NCBI RefSeq assembly: GCF_003573695.1
Contig: NC_039358.1
Span: 196,071,192-196,135,191 of the forward strand
DNA from: Papaver somniferum
Taxonomy: Eukaryota; Streptophyta; Magnoliopsida; Ranunculales; Papaveraceae
Direction of reading: 5' to 3'
Length of the DNA: 64,000 bases
Shown: piece by piece, positions 12,376 to 24,709 of the stretch
Layout of the letters: each line of letters starts with the position of its first letter
Numbering within the stretch: the stretch's first letter is position 1
Translations under genes and position numbers: made by a program
Notes under the pieces: model-generated
The model's input: only the letters and a program-made list of their open reading frames with translations
Database searches by the model: none
What the model was told of the DNA's origin: nothing

Positions 12376-13193
12376 TGTTGGCTTTGTCTTTCTATTTGAT
12401 TCAAAATAGATGAAATTTGTTAGGATTTGGATTATTTCTGCATGGTCTTTCATCCTTCTTCTATTGTGAAATTTGACTTCATTCATATTTTCTTGAATCA
12501 ACGTACATAGAAATGCAATATTTACTAGACGTATTTCCTGAGAACATAATAATTGTAATTACAATACATTTTTCAAAATTTTTCTGTTAAAGATGAGTTT
12601 ATCTAGTTTACAATTTAGTCTCAGAAATCAAATTCCCACTTATAACGAAGTGTGTAGACTTTTTTGAGTTAACGTATATTAAATTCAACATTTTTATGAA
12701 CTCTTTCTTTTTGTGTTGGCTTTGTCTTTCTATTTGATTCAAAATAGATGAAATTTGTTAGGATTTGGATTATTTCTGCATGGTCTTTCATCCTTCTTCT
12801 ATTGTGAAATTTGACTTCATTCATATTTTCTTGAATCAACGTACATAGAAATGCAATATTTACTAGACGTATTTCCTGAGAACATAATAATTGTAATTAC
12901 AATACATTTTTCAAAATTTTTCTGTTAAAGATGAGTTTATCTAGTTTACAATTTAGTCTCAGAAATCAAATTCCCACTTATAACGAAGTGTGTAGACTTT
13001 TTTGAGTTAACGTATATTAAATTCAACATTTTTATGAACTCTTTCTTTTTGTGTTGGCTTTGTCTTTCTATTTGATTCAAAATAGATGAAATTTGTTAGG
13101 ATTTGGATTATTTCTGCATGGTCTTTCATCCTTCTTCTATTGTGAAATTTGACTTCATTCATATTTTCTTGAATCAACGTACATAGAAATGCA
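12376..13193 (+). repeat. Perfect tandem duplication of consecutive monomers
   Basis: Bases 12376-12855 and 12714-13193 are identical at an offset of 338 bp, so this 818-bp stretch has perfect periodicity through about 2.4 monomers. Unusual variants are repeated exactly (GCAATATTTAC, ATTTCCTGAGAACATAATAA, ATCAAATTCCCAC). Mismatches at 12375 and 12856 (against 13194) bound it. It looks like a very recent single-monomer duplication. Confidence 0.85.
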
Positions 13194-15432
13194 TTTTTTA
13201 CTAGACGTATTGCCTTAGAACATATTAATTATAATTACAATACATTTTTCAAACTTTTTCTGTTAAAGATGAGTTTATCTAGTTTACAATTTAGTCTCAG
13301 AAATCAATTTCCGACTTATAACGAAATGTGTAGACTTTTTTGAGTTAAGGGATGTAAAATTCAAAATTTTTATGAACTCTTTCTTTTTGTGTTGGCTTTG
13401 TCTTTCTATTTGATTCAAGATAGATGAAATTTGTTAGGATTTTGATTAGTTCTGCATGGTCTTTCATCCTTCTTCTATTGTGAAATCTGACTTCCTTCAT
13501 ATTTTCTTGAATCAACGTACATAGAAAGGCAATTTTTACGAGACGTATTGCCTTAGAACATATTAATTGTAATTACAATACATTTTTCAAACTTTTTCTG
13601 TTAAAGATGAGTTTAACTAGTTTACAATTTAGTCTCAGAAATCAATTTCCGACTTATAACGAAATGTGTAGACTTTTTTGAGTTAACGTATATTAAATTC
13701 AACATTTTTATGAACTCTTTCTTTTTGTGTTGGCTTTGTCTTTCTATTTGATTCAAGATAGATGAAATTTGTTAGGATTTGGATTAGTTATGCATGGTCT
13801 TTCATCCTTCTTCTATTGTGAAATTTGACTTGCTTCATATTTTCTTGAATCAACGCACATAGAAATGCAATTTTTACTAGACGTATTGCCTTAAAACATA
13901 TTAATTGTAATTACAATACATTTTTCAAAAATTTTCTGTTAAAGATGAGTCTATCTACTTTACAATTTAGTCTCAGAAATCAATTTCCGACTTATAACGA
14001 AATGTGTAGACTTTTTTGAGTTAACGTATATAAAATTCAACATTTTTATGAACTCTTTCTTTTTGTGTTGGCTTTGTCTTTCTATTTGATTCAAGATAGA
14101 TGAAATTTGTTAAGATTCGGTTTAGTTTTGGGTGGTCTTTCATCCTTCTTCTATTGTGAAATTTGACTTGCTTCATATTTTCTTGAATCAACGTACATAG
14201 AAATGCAGTTTTTACTAGACGTATTGCCTTAGAACATATTAATTGTAGTTACAATAAATTTTTCAAACTTTTTCTGTTAAAGATGAGTTTAACTAGTTTA
14301 CAATTTAGTCTCAGAAATCAATTTCCCACTTATAACGAAGTGTGTAGACTTTTTTGAATTAACGTATATTAAATTCAACATTTTTATGAACTCTTTCTTT
14401 TTGTGTTGGCTTTGTCTTTCTATTTGATTCAAAATAGATGAAATTTGTTAGGATTTGGATTATTTCTGCATGGTCTTTCATCCTTCTTCTATTGTGAAAT
14501 TTGACTTCATTCATATTTTCTTGAATCAACGTACATAGAAATGCAATATTTACTAGACGTATTTCCTGAGAACATAATAATTGTAATTACAATACATTTT
14601 TCAAACTTTTTCTGTTAAAGATGAGTTTATCTAGTTTACAATTTAGTCTCAGAAATCAATTTCCGACTTATAACGAAATGTGTAGACTTTTTTGAGTTAA
14701 CGGATGTAAAATTCAAAATTTTTATGAACTCTTTCTTTTTGTGTTGGATTTTTCTTTCTATTTGATTCAAGATAGATGAAATTTGTTAGGATTTTGATTA
14801 GTTCTGCATGGTCTTTCATCCTTCTTCTATTGTGAAATCTGACTTCCTTCATATTTTCTTGAATCAACGTACATAGAAAGGCAATTTTTACTTTATGTAT
14901 TGCCTTAGAACGTATTAATTGTAATTACAATAAATTTTTCGAACTTTTTCTGTTAAAGAGGAGTATATCTAGTTTAAAATTTAGTCTCAGAAATCAATTT
15001 CCGACTTATAACGAAATGTGTAGACTTTTTTGAGTTAACGTATATAAAATTCCATATTTATATGAACTCTTTCTTTTTGTGTTGGCTTTGTCTTTCTATT
15101 TGATTCAAAATAGATGAAATTTGTTAGGATTTGGATTATTTCTGCATGGTCTTTCATCCTTCTTCTATTGTGAAATTTGACTTCATTCATATTTTCTTGA
15201 ATCAACGTACATAGAAATGCAATTTTTACTGGACGTATTGCCGGAAAACATATTAATTGTATTTACAATACATTTTTCAAACTTTTTCTGTTAAAGATGA
15301 GTTTATCTAGTTTACAATTTAGTCTCAGAAATCAATTTCCGACTTATAACGAAATGTGTAGACTTTTTTGAGTTAATGGATGTAAAATTCAAAATTTTTA
15401 TGAACTCTTTCTTTTTGTGTTGGATTTTTCTT

Positions 15433-15442
15433 TCTATGATTT
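15433..15442 (+). other. 28-bp internal deletion in one monomer
   Basis: The monomer reads TTTCTATGATTTTGATTAG where its relatives have an extra 28 bp between TTTCTAT and GATTTTG. The lost piece contains TTGATTCAAG, the left arm of the monomer's internal inverted repeat. It breaks the local 338-bp spacing. Confidence 0.75.
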
Positions 15443-17777
15443 TGATTAGTTCTGCATGGTCTTTCATCCTTCTTCTATTGTGAAATCTGACTTCCTTCAT
15501 ATTTTCTTGAATCAACGTACATAGAAAGGCAATTTTTACTAGACGTATTGCCTTAGAACATATTAATTGTAATTACAATACATTTTTCAAACTTTTTCTG
15601 TTAAAGATGAGTTTAACTAGTTTACAATTTAGTCTCAGAAATCAATTTCCCACTTATAACGAAGTGTGTAGACTTTTTTGAGTTAACGTATATTAAATTC
15701 AACATTTTTATGAACTCTTTCTTTTTGTGTTGGCTTTGTCTTTCTATTTGATTCAATATAGATGAAATTTGTTAGGATTTGGATTAGTTCTGCATGGTCT
15801 TTCATCCTTCTTCTATTGTGAAATTTGACTTCCTTCATATTTTCTTGAATCAACGTACATAGAAATGCAATTTTTACTAGACGTATTGCCTTAGAACATA
15901 TTAATTGTAATTACAATACATTTTTCAAACTTTTTCTGTTAAAGATGAGTCTATAAAGTTTACAATTTAGTCTTAGAAATAAATTTCCCGACTTATAACG
16001 AAATGTGTAGACTTTTTCGAGTTAACGGATGTAAAATTCAAAATTTTTATGAACTCTTTCTTTTTGTGTTGGCTTTGTCTTTCTATTTGATTCAAGATAG
16101 ATGAAATTTGTTAGGATTTTGATTAGTTCTGCATGTTCTTTAATCCTTCTTCTATTGTGAAATCTGACTTCCTTCATATTTTCTTGAATCAACGTACATA
16201 GAAATGCAATTTTTACTAGACGTATTGCCTTAGAACATATTAATTGTAATTACAATACATTTTTCAAACTTTTTCTGTTAAAGATGAGTTTAGCTAGTTT
16301 ACAATTTAGTCTCAGAAATCAATTTCCCACGTATAACGAAGTGTGTAGACTTTTTTGAGTTAACGCATATTAATGTCTAAATTTTTATGAACTCTTTCTT
16401 TTTGTGTTGGCTTTGTCTTTCTATTTGATTCAAGATAGATGAAATTTTATAGGATTTGGATTAGTTCTGCATGGTCTTTCATCCTTCTTCTATTGTGAAA
16501 TTTGACTTCCTTCATATTTTCTTGAATCAACGTACATAGAAATAACATTTTTACTAGGCGTATTGCCTTACAACATATTAATTGTAATTACAATATATTT
16601 TTCAAACTTTTTCTGTTAAAGATGAGTCTATCTAGTTTACAATTTAGTCTCAGAAATCAATTTCCGACTTATAACGAAGTGTGTAGACTTTTTTGAGTTA
16701 ACGTATATAAAATTCAACATTTTTAAGAACTCTTTCTTTTTGTGTTGGCTTTGTCTTTTTATTTGATTCAAGATAGATGAAATTTGTTAGGATTTGGATT
16801 AGTTCTACATGGTCTTTCATCCTTCTTCTATTGTGAAATTTGACTTCCTTCATATTTTCTTGAATCAACGTACATAGAAATGCAATTTTTACTAGACATA
16901 TTGCCTTAGAACATATTAATTATAATTACAATACATTTTTCAAACTTTTTTTGTTAAAGATGAGTCTATCTATTTTACAATTTAGTCTCAGAAATAAATT
17001 TCCCGACTTATAACGAAATGTTTATACTTTTTTGAGTTAACGTATATAAAATTCAATATTTTTATGAATTCTTTCTTTTTGTGTTGGCTTTGTCTTTCTA
17101 ATTGATTCAAAATAGATGAAATTTGTTAGGATTTGGATTATTTCTGCATGGTCTTTCATCCTTCTTCTATTGTGAAATTTGACTTCCTTCATATTTTCTT
17201 GAATCAACGTACATAGAAATGCAATTTTTACTAGACGTATTGCCTTAGAACATATTAATTATAATTACAATACATTTTTCAAACTTTTTCTGTTAAAGAT
17301 GAGTTTATCTAGTTTACAATTTAGTCTCAGAAATCAATTTCCGACTTATAACGAAATGTGTAGACTTTTTTGAGTTGACGGATGTAAAATTCAAAATTTT
17401 TATGAACTCTTTCTTTTTGTGTTGGCTTTGTCTTTCTATTTGATTAAAAATAGATGGAAATTGTTAGGATTTGGATTAGTTCTGCATGGTCTTTCATCCT
17501 TCTTCTATTGTGAAATTTGACTTCCTTCATATTTTCTTGAATCAACGTACATAGAAATGCAATTTTTACTAGACGTATTGCCTTAGAACATATTAATTGT
17601 AATTACAATACATTTTTCAAACTTTTTCTGTTAAAGATGAGTTTATCTAGTTTACAATTTAGTCTCAGAAATCAATTTCCGACTTATAACGAAATGTGTA
17701 GACTTTTTTGAGTTAACGTATATAAAATTCAACATTTTTATGAACTCTTTATTTTTGTGTTGGCTTTGTCTTTCTAT

Positions 17778-17883
17778 TTGATTCAAGATAGATGAAATTT
17801 GTTAGGATTTGGATTAGTTCTGCATGGTCTTTCATCCTTCTTCTGTTGTGAAATTTGACTTCCTTCATATTTTCTTGAATCAA
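17778..17883. repeat. Imperfect inverted repeat inside the monomer (example)
   Basis: TTGATTCAAG at 17778-17787 is the exact reverse complement of CTTGAATCAA at 17874-17883. A second short pairing (ATGAA with TTCAT) sits just inside, separated by a small internal loop. The same pair recurs in most monomers and could form a stem with a loop of about 70 nt in single-stranded DNA or RNA. Folding in the cell is inference only. Confidence 0.7.
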
Positions 17884-19068
17884 CGTACATAGAAATGCAA
17901 TTTTTACTAGACGTATTTCCTTAGAACATATTAATTATAATTACAATATATTTTTCAAACTTTTTATGTTAAAGATGAGTCTATCTAGTTTACAATTTAG
18001 TCTCAGAAATCAATTTCCGACTTATAACGAAGTGTGTATACTTTTTTGAGTTAACGTATATAAAATTCAACATTTTTATGAACTCTTTCTTTTTGTGTTG
18101 GCTTTGTCTTTCTATTTGATTCAAGATAGATGAAATTTGTTAGGATTTGGATTAGTACTGCATGGTCTTTCATCCTTCTTCTATTGTGAAATTTGACTTC
18201 CTTCATATTTTCTTGAATCAACGTACATATAAATGCAATTTTTACTAGAGGTATTGCCTAAGAACATATTAGTTGTAATTACAATACATTTTTCAAACTT
18301 TTTAGGCTAAAGATGAGTATATCTAGTTTAAAATTTAGTCTCAGAAATCAATTTCCGACTTATAACGAAATGTGTAGACTTTTTTGAGTTAACGTATATA
18401 AAATTCAATATTTTTATGAACTCTTTCTTTTTGTGTTGGCTTTGTCTTTCTATTTGATTCAAAATGGATGAAATTTGTTAGGATTTGGATTATTTCTGCA
18501 TGGTCTTTCATCCTTCTTCTATTGTGAAATTTGAGCTCATTCATATTTTCTTGAATCAACGTACATAGAAATGCAATTTTTACTAGACGTATTTCCTGAG
18601 AACATATTAATTGTAATTACAATACATTTTTCAAACTTTTTCTGTTAAAGATGAGTTTATCTAGTTTACAATTTAGTCTCAGAAATCAATTTCCGACTTA
18701 TAACGAAATGTGTAGACTTTTTTGAGTTAGCGGATGTAAAATTCAAAAAATTTATGAGCTCTTTCTTTTTGTGTTGGCTTTGTCTTTATATTTGATTAAA
18801 AATAGATGGAAATTGTTAGGATTTGGATTTGTTATGCATGGTCTTTCATCCTTCTTCTATTGTGAAATTTGACTTCCTTCATATTTTCTTGAATCAACGT
18901 ACATAGAAATGCAATTTTTACTAGACGTATTGCCTTAGAACATATTAATTGTAATTACAATACATTTTCAAACTTTTTCTATTAAAGATGAGTTTATCTA
19001 GTTTGCAATTTAGTCTCAGAAATCAATTTCCGACTTAAAACGAAGTGTATAGACTTTTTTGAGTTAAC

Positions 19069-19085
19069 GTATATAAAATTCAACA
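19069..19085 (+). repeat. 5' target-site duplication of LINE copy 2
   Basis: GTATATAAAATTCAACA immediately precedes the LINE 5' end and is repeated exactly at 20644-20660 after the poly(A) tail. A 17-bp direct repeat around a tailed, 5'-truncated element is the signature of target-primed reverse transcription. Confidence 0.93.
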
Positions 19086-20643
19086 GGGGGGCGAGGTTTT
19101 TGGAAGCCAAATTCACTTGTAGGGATGGTCGTATTAAGATGGCAGGGGTGAAATCTTCTATTCTTCCAGGTCTTCGTTGGGTTCATAAGGAGATGGTGAA
19201 CAACACGAAATGTTTTATTGGTGACGGTAGGGATACTTCTTTATTCTTTGATATATGGTATGGAAATACAACCTTAGCTAGTGTTTTAAATCGCATGGAT
19301 TTAGACAGATCAGCTCGTGTGAGTGATATTATTGTGCAAGGTGATTGGCAGATTCATGGAGTTCATTCACAACTCCTTTTAGGTGCTGGTGTGTTGCAAC
19401 AGGATTTACCAAAAATTCATATGGGAGTGGATAGCGTTTTTGGATGCCTGATTTACAAGGTAAATTTTCTGTCAAGTCAGCTAGGGAATTGATTAGGAAG
19501 AAATATCCTATTTTGAAGGAGGCGGGGTTGTTATGGAAGAGGGTGGTGCATCCTTCTTTGGCGGCTCAAAACTGGAAGTTTATTCGTGGTGCGTGTGCTA
19601 CTCTTGATAAGGTACGTAGTAGATTTAAAATTCAACTTGCATCTAAATGTAGTGTGTGTCAGATTGAGGAGGAGTCTCTCCATCATATTCTTTGGAGCTG
19701 TAATTTTGCGCGTCAAGCTTGGAAGTGGATGGAAGGTATTTTCAAAATTAAACCTATTTATGATATCATTACTTCTTACCATAAGGCAAAAAATCATAGT
19801 GGTATTGTTAAGGATTTGTGGTTGGTAGTGAATTTGGTTGTGCGATCAGAATTATGGTTCACTAGGAATAAAAAAGTGTATGAAAAGAAGAAACCTTGTT
19901 GGTCTTTATTTCAAAAACGTGTTTTTAGTCTGATGCAAGATTATTCAGTTCGTATGAAGAGTTATATGCATAATTCTATGGATGACTTGAGAATTCTAGA
20001 TTTCTTTAGGGTTCGGCATAGAAAGGTGAAGTTTATTGATCCCAAGGAGTGTTTTTGGTTTCCTCCTAATGATAATGAATTGCTTTTGTGCACGGATGGC
20101 GCATCAAGAGGTAATCCTGGGGTGGCGGGAGCTGGTGCTGTTGCAAGGAATGCAAATTGTGAAGTGGTAGGTGCAATGTGTATTGGTTTGGGAGTTACTT
20201 CTAATTATTTGGCTGAATTGTATGGTATTATTGTGGGTATGGAGTGGGCAGTTCAGTGGGGTTATACGTGCATTGTTATTAGATCAGATTCTACAAGTGT
20301 GTTGAGGGCTTTAGAAGAAGATAACGTTCCTTGGTTTGCGAGGCAAAGATGGATGGAAGTTAAAGGTTTATATGGTTCAATTCGTTTTGAACATTCTTTT
20401 AGGGAGGCAAATTTTGCAGCTGATACAATGGCAAAGCGTGGTTGTTTATTAGAGGACGGGGTTGGTTTTCACTTTGAAGGTCGACCAGTTTTTTTAAGTT
20501 CTATTGAGTTTCCAAATGTAATTTATTATCGTTTTAAATAGGTTTTAGGAGTTTTTTAGGGGTTTCTCTGATCCCTTTTCTCCTTCACCTATCTTGTAAA
20601 TATCTTTTTAATCAATATATTTTCTTGACTTAGCAAAAAAAAA
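19086..20643 (+). mobile_element. LINE fragment, copy 2 (5'-truncated, poly(A) tail, intact target duplications)
   Basis: A 1558-bp 3' fragment with the same truncation point (GGGGGGCGAGG) as copies 1, 3 and 4. It encodes the post-RT linker, zinc-binding segment and RNase H, then a 3' UTR of about 100 bp ending CTTAGC plus nine A (20635-20643). It differs from the other copies by substitutions around 20338-20404 (TTTGCGAGG, GAACATTC, AGGGAGG) and by a small 3' UTR rearrangement (TTTTTAATCAATATATTTTC). The element interrupts one satellite monomer. Confidence 0.96.
19100..20541 (+). pseudogene. LINE ORF2 C-terminal remnant, one-base frameshift
   Basis: The frame entered at the element's 5' end is open to a stop at 19490-19492. 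The continuing sequence lies in the next frame, 19444-20541, the longest version (365 codons). The switch sits at a run of five T (19437-19441); one more T would keep the frame, so I infer a one-base loss shared by all four copies. Numbering from MPDLQG, the zinc-binding residues are C69, C72, H80/H81 and C86, and RNase H acidic residues D218, E258, D282 and D327 are all present. No start codon, promoter or reverse transcriptase core is visible, so expression as a functional enzyme is unlikely. Confidence 0.9.
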
Positions 20644-20660
20644 GTATATAAAATTCAACA
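20644..20660 (+). repeat. 3' target-site duplication of LINE copy 2
   Basis: Exact repeat of 19069-19085, directly after the nine-A tail. The satellite then resumes in the same orientation and phase (ATTTTTATGAACTC), so removing the element and one repeat restores a normal monomer. Confidence 0.93.
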
Positions 20661-23600
20661 TTTTTATGAACTCTTTCTTTTTGTGTTGGATTTGTCTTTC
20701 TATTTGATTCAAGATAAATGAAATTTGTTAGGATTTGGATTAGTTCTGCATGGTCTTTCATCCTTCTTCTATTGTAAAATTTGACTTCCTTCATATTTTC
20801 TTGAATCAACGTACATAGAAATGCAATTTTTAGTAGACGTAATGCCTTAGAACATATTATTTGTGATTACAATACATTTTTCAAACTTTTTCAGTTAAAG
20901 ATGAGTTTATCTAGTTTACAATTTAGTCTCAGAAATTCTGACTTATAACGAAGTGTGTAGACTTTTTTGAGTTAACGTATATTAAATTCAACATTTTTAT
21001 GAACTCTTTCTTTTTGTGTTGGCTTTGTCTTTCTATTTGATTCAAGATAGATGAAATTTGTTAGGATTTGGATTAGTTATGCATGGTCTTTCATCCTTCT
21101 TCTATTGTGAAATTTGACTTGCTTCATATTTTCTTGAATCAACGCACATAGAAATGCAATTTTTACTAGACGTATTGCCTTAAAACATATTAATTGTAAT
21201 TACAATACATTTTTCAAAAATTTTCTGTTAAAGATGAGTCTATCTACTTTACAATTTAGTCTCAGAAATCAATTTCCGACTTATAACGAAATGTGTAGAC
21301 TTTTTTGAGTTAACGTATATAAAATTCAACATTTTTATGAACTCTTTCTTTTTGTGTTGGCTTTGTCTTTCTATTTGATTCAAGATAGATGAAATTTGTT
21401 AAGATTCGGTTTAGTTTTGGGTGGTCTTTCATCCTTCTTCTATTGTGAAATTTGACTTGCTTCATATTTTCTTGAATCAACGTACATAGAAATGCAGTTT
21501 TTACTAGACGTATTGCCTTAGAACATATTAATTGTAGTTACAATAAATTTTTCAAACTTTTTCTGTTAAAGATGAGTTTATCTACTTTACAATTTAGTCT
21601 CAGAAATCAATTTCCGAATTATAACGAAATGTGTAGACTTTTTTGAGTTAACGTATATAAAATTCAACATTTTTGTGAACTCTTTCTTTTTGTGTTGGAT
21701 TTGTCTTTCTATTTGATTCAATATAGATGAAATTTGTTAGGATTTGGATTAGTTCTGGATGGTCTTTCTTACTTCTTCTATTGTGAAATTTGACTTGCTT
21801 CATATTTTCTTGAATCAACGTACATAGAAATGCAGTTTTTACTAGACGTATTACCTTAGAACATATTAATTGTAATTACAATACGTTTTTCAAACTTTTT
21901 CTGTTAAAGATGAGTGTATCTAGTTTACAATTTAGTCTCGGAAATTAATTTCCGACTTATAACGAAATGTGTAGACTTTTTTGAGTTAAATTATATAAAA
22001 TTCAACATTTTTATGAACTCTTTCTTTTTGTGTTGGCTTTGTCTTTCTATTTGATTCAAGATAGATGAAATTTGTTAGGATTTTGATTAGTTCTGCATGG
22101 TCTTTCATCCTTCTTCTATTGTGAAATCTGACTTCCTTCATATTTTCTTGAATCAATGTACATAGAAAGGCAATTTTTACTAGACGTATTGCCTTAGAAC
22201 ATATTAATTGTAATTACAATACATTTTTCAAACTTTTTCTGTTAAAGATGAGTTTAACTAGTTTACAATTTAGTCTCAGAAATCAATTTCCGACTTATAA
22301 CGAAATGTGTAGACTTTTTTGAGTTAACGTATATTAAATTCAACATTTTTATGAACTCTTTCTTTTTGTGTTGGCTTTGTCTTTCTATTTGATTCAAGAT
22401 AGATGTAATTTGTTAGGATTTGGATTAGTTATGCATGGTCTTTCATCCTTCTTCTATTGTGAAATTTGACTTCCTTCATATTTTCTTGAATCAACGTGCA
22501 TAGAAATGCAATTTTTACTAGACGTAATGCCTTAGAACATATTAATTGTAATTACAATATATTTTTAAAACTTTTTCTGTTAAAGATGAGTTTATCTAGT
22601 TTACAATTTAGTCTCAGAAATCAATTTCCGATTTATAACGAAATGTGTAGACTTTTTTGAGTTAACGTATATAAAATTCAACATTTTTATGAACTCTTTC
22701 TTTTAGTGTTGGCTTTGTCTTTCTATTTGATTCAAGATAGATGAAATTTGTTAGGATTTGGATTAGTTCTGCATGGTCTTTCATCCTTCTTCTATTGTGA
22801 AATTTGACTTCCTTCATATTTTCTTGAATCAACGTACATAGAAATGCAATTTTTACTAGACGTATTGCCTTGGAACATATTGATTGTAATTACAATACAT
22901 TTTTCAAACTTTTTCTGTTAAAGATGAGTTTATCTAGTTTACAATTTAGTCTCAGAAATCAATTTCCGACTTATAACGAAATGTGTAGACTTTTTTGAGT
23001 TAACGTATATAAAATTCAACATTTTTATGAACTCTTTCTTTTTGTGTTAGCTTTGTCTTTTTATTTGATTCAAGATAGATGAAATTTGTTAGGATTTGGA
23101 TTGGTTTTGCATAGTCTTTCATCCTTCTTCTATTGTGAAATTTAACTTCCTTCATATTTTCTTGAATCAACGTACATAGAAATGCAATTTTTACTAGACG
23201 TATTGCCTTAGAACATATTGATTGTAATTACAATACATTTTTCATACTTTTTATTTTAAAGATGCTTCTTTCTAGTTTACAATTTAGTCTCAGAAATCAA
23301 TTTCCGACTTATAACGAAATGTGTAGACTTTTTTGAGTTAACGTATATAAAATTCAACATTTTTATGAACTCTTTCTTTTTGTGTTGGTTTTGTGTTTCT
23401 ATTTGATTCAAGATAGATGAAATTTATTAGGATTTGGATTAGTTCTGCATGGTCTTTCATCCTTCTTCTATTGTGAAATTTGACTTCCTTCATATTTTCT
23501 TGAATCAACGTACATAGAAATGCAATTTTTACTAGACGTATTTCCTTAGAACATATTATTGTAATTACAATATATTTTTCAAACTTTTTATGTTAAAGAT

Positions 23601-24692
23601 GAGTCTATCTAGTTTACAATTTAGTCTCAGAAATCAATTTCCGACTTATAACGAAGTGTGTATACTTTTTTGAGTTAACGTATATAAAATTCAACATTTT
23701 TATGAACTCTTTCTTTTTGTGTTGGCTTTGTCTTTCTATTTGATTCAAGATAGATGAAATTTGTTAGGATTTGGATTAGTACTGCATGGTCTTTCATCCT
23801 TCTTCTATTGTGAAATTTGACTTCCTTCATATTTTCTTGAATCAACGTACATATAAATGCAATTTTTACTAGAGGTATTGCCTAAGAACATATTAGTTGT
23901 AATTACAATACATTTTTCAAACTTTTTAGGCTAAAGATGAGTATATCTAGTTTAAAATTTAGTCTCAGAAATCAATTTCCGACTTATAACGAAATGTGTA
24001 GACTTTTTTGAGTTAACGTATATAAAATTCAATATTTTTATGAACTCTTTCTTTTTGTGTTGGCTTTGTCTTTCTATTTGATTCAAAATGGATGAAATTT
24101 GTTAGGATTTGGATTATTTCTGCATGGTCTTTCATCCTTCTTCTATTGTGAAATTTGAGCTCATTCATATTTTCTTGAATCAACGTACATAGAAATGCAA
24201 TTTTTACTAGACGTATTTCCTGAGAACATATTAATTGTAATTACAATACATTTTTCAAACTTTTTCTGTTAAAGATGAGTTTATCTAGTTTACAATTTAG
24301 TCTCAGAAATCAATTTCCGACTTATAACGAAATGTGTAGACTTTTTTGAGTTAGCGGATGTAAAATTCAAAAAATTTATGAGCTCTTTCTTTTTGTGTTG
24401 GCTTTGTCTTTATATTTGATTAAAAATAGATGGAAATTGTTAGGATTTGGATTTGTTATGCATGGTCTTTCATCCTTCTTCTATTGTGAAATTTGACTTC
24501 CTTCATATTTTCTTGAATCAACGTACATAGAAATGCAATTTTTACTAGACGTATTGCCTTAGAACATATTAATTGTAATTACAATACATTTTCAAACTTT
24601 TTCTATTAAAGATGAGTTTATCTAGTTTGCAATTTAGTCTCAGAAATCAATTTCCGACTTAAAACGAAGTGTATAGACTTTTTTGAGTTAAC

Positions 24693-24709
24693 GTATATAA
24701 AATTCAACA
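24693..24709 (+). repeat. 5' target-site duplication of LINE copy 3
   Basis: GTATATAAAATTCAACA, repeated exactly at 26266-26282. Confidence 0.93.

Larger units (their letters stand above)
10198..19085 (+). repeat. 338-bp satellite array, forward block (about 26 monomers)
   Basis: Head-to-tail monomers with no gene. Notable variants include a 6-base loss at 10937 (AGAAATTCCGAC), shared with 20935 apart from one substitution. A block at 13.78-14.26 kb recurs at 21.07-21.55 kb (GTTAAGATTCGG, TTTTGGGTGG, ATTGTAGTTAC). A subset of monomers reads AGAAAGGCAATTTTTAC. The last 1.2 kb before LINE copy 2 belongs to the duplicated flank described separately. Confidence 0.96.
17890..20660 (+). repeat. 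Segmental duplication unit A (partner at 23.51-26.28 kb)
   Basis: About 1.2 kb of satellite plus LINE copy 2 recurs 5624 bp downstream with LINE copy 3. Shared private variants include TTTTTAGGCTAAAGATG (18297 and 23921 regions), ACATATAAATGC, GGATTAGTACTGC and GACTTAAAACGAAGTGTATAG. The left edge is approximate (17845-17905). The right edge is at the LINE, because the satellite after the target duplication differs between the copies. Confidence 0.85.
20644..24709 (+). repeat. 338-bp satellite array, forward block (about 12 monomers)
   Basis: Forward monomers with no gene. The start (20.66-21.55 kb) shares variants with two separate stretches, near 10.83-10.95 kb and 13.78-14.26 kb. The final 1.2 kb is the duplicated flank of LINE copy 3. 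One monomer near 23262 has an unusual stretch (TTTTTATTTTAAAGATGCTTCTTTC). Confidence 0.96.

Noticed and set aside
19531..19797. Antisense 88-codon and sense 80-codon frames inside the LINE copies
   Set aside because: They are shadows of the zinc-binding segment coding frame and occur identically in each LINE copy.
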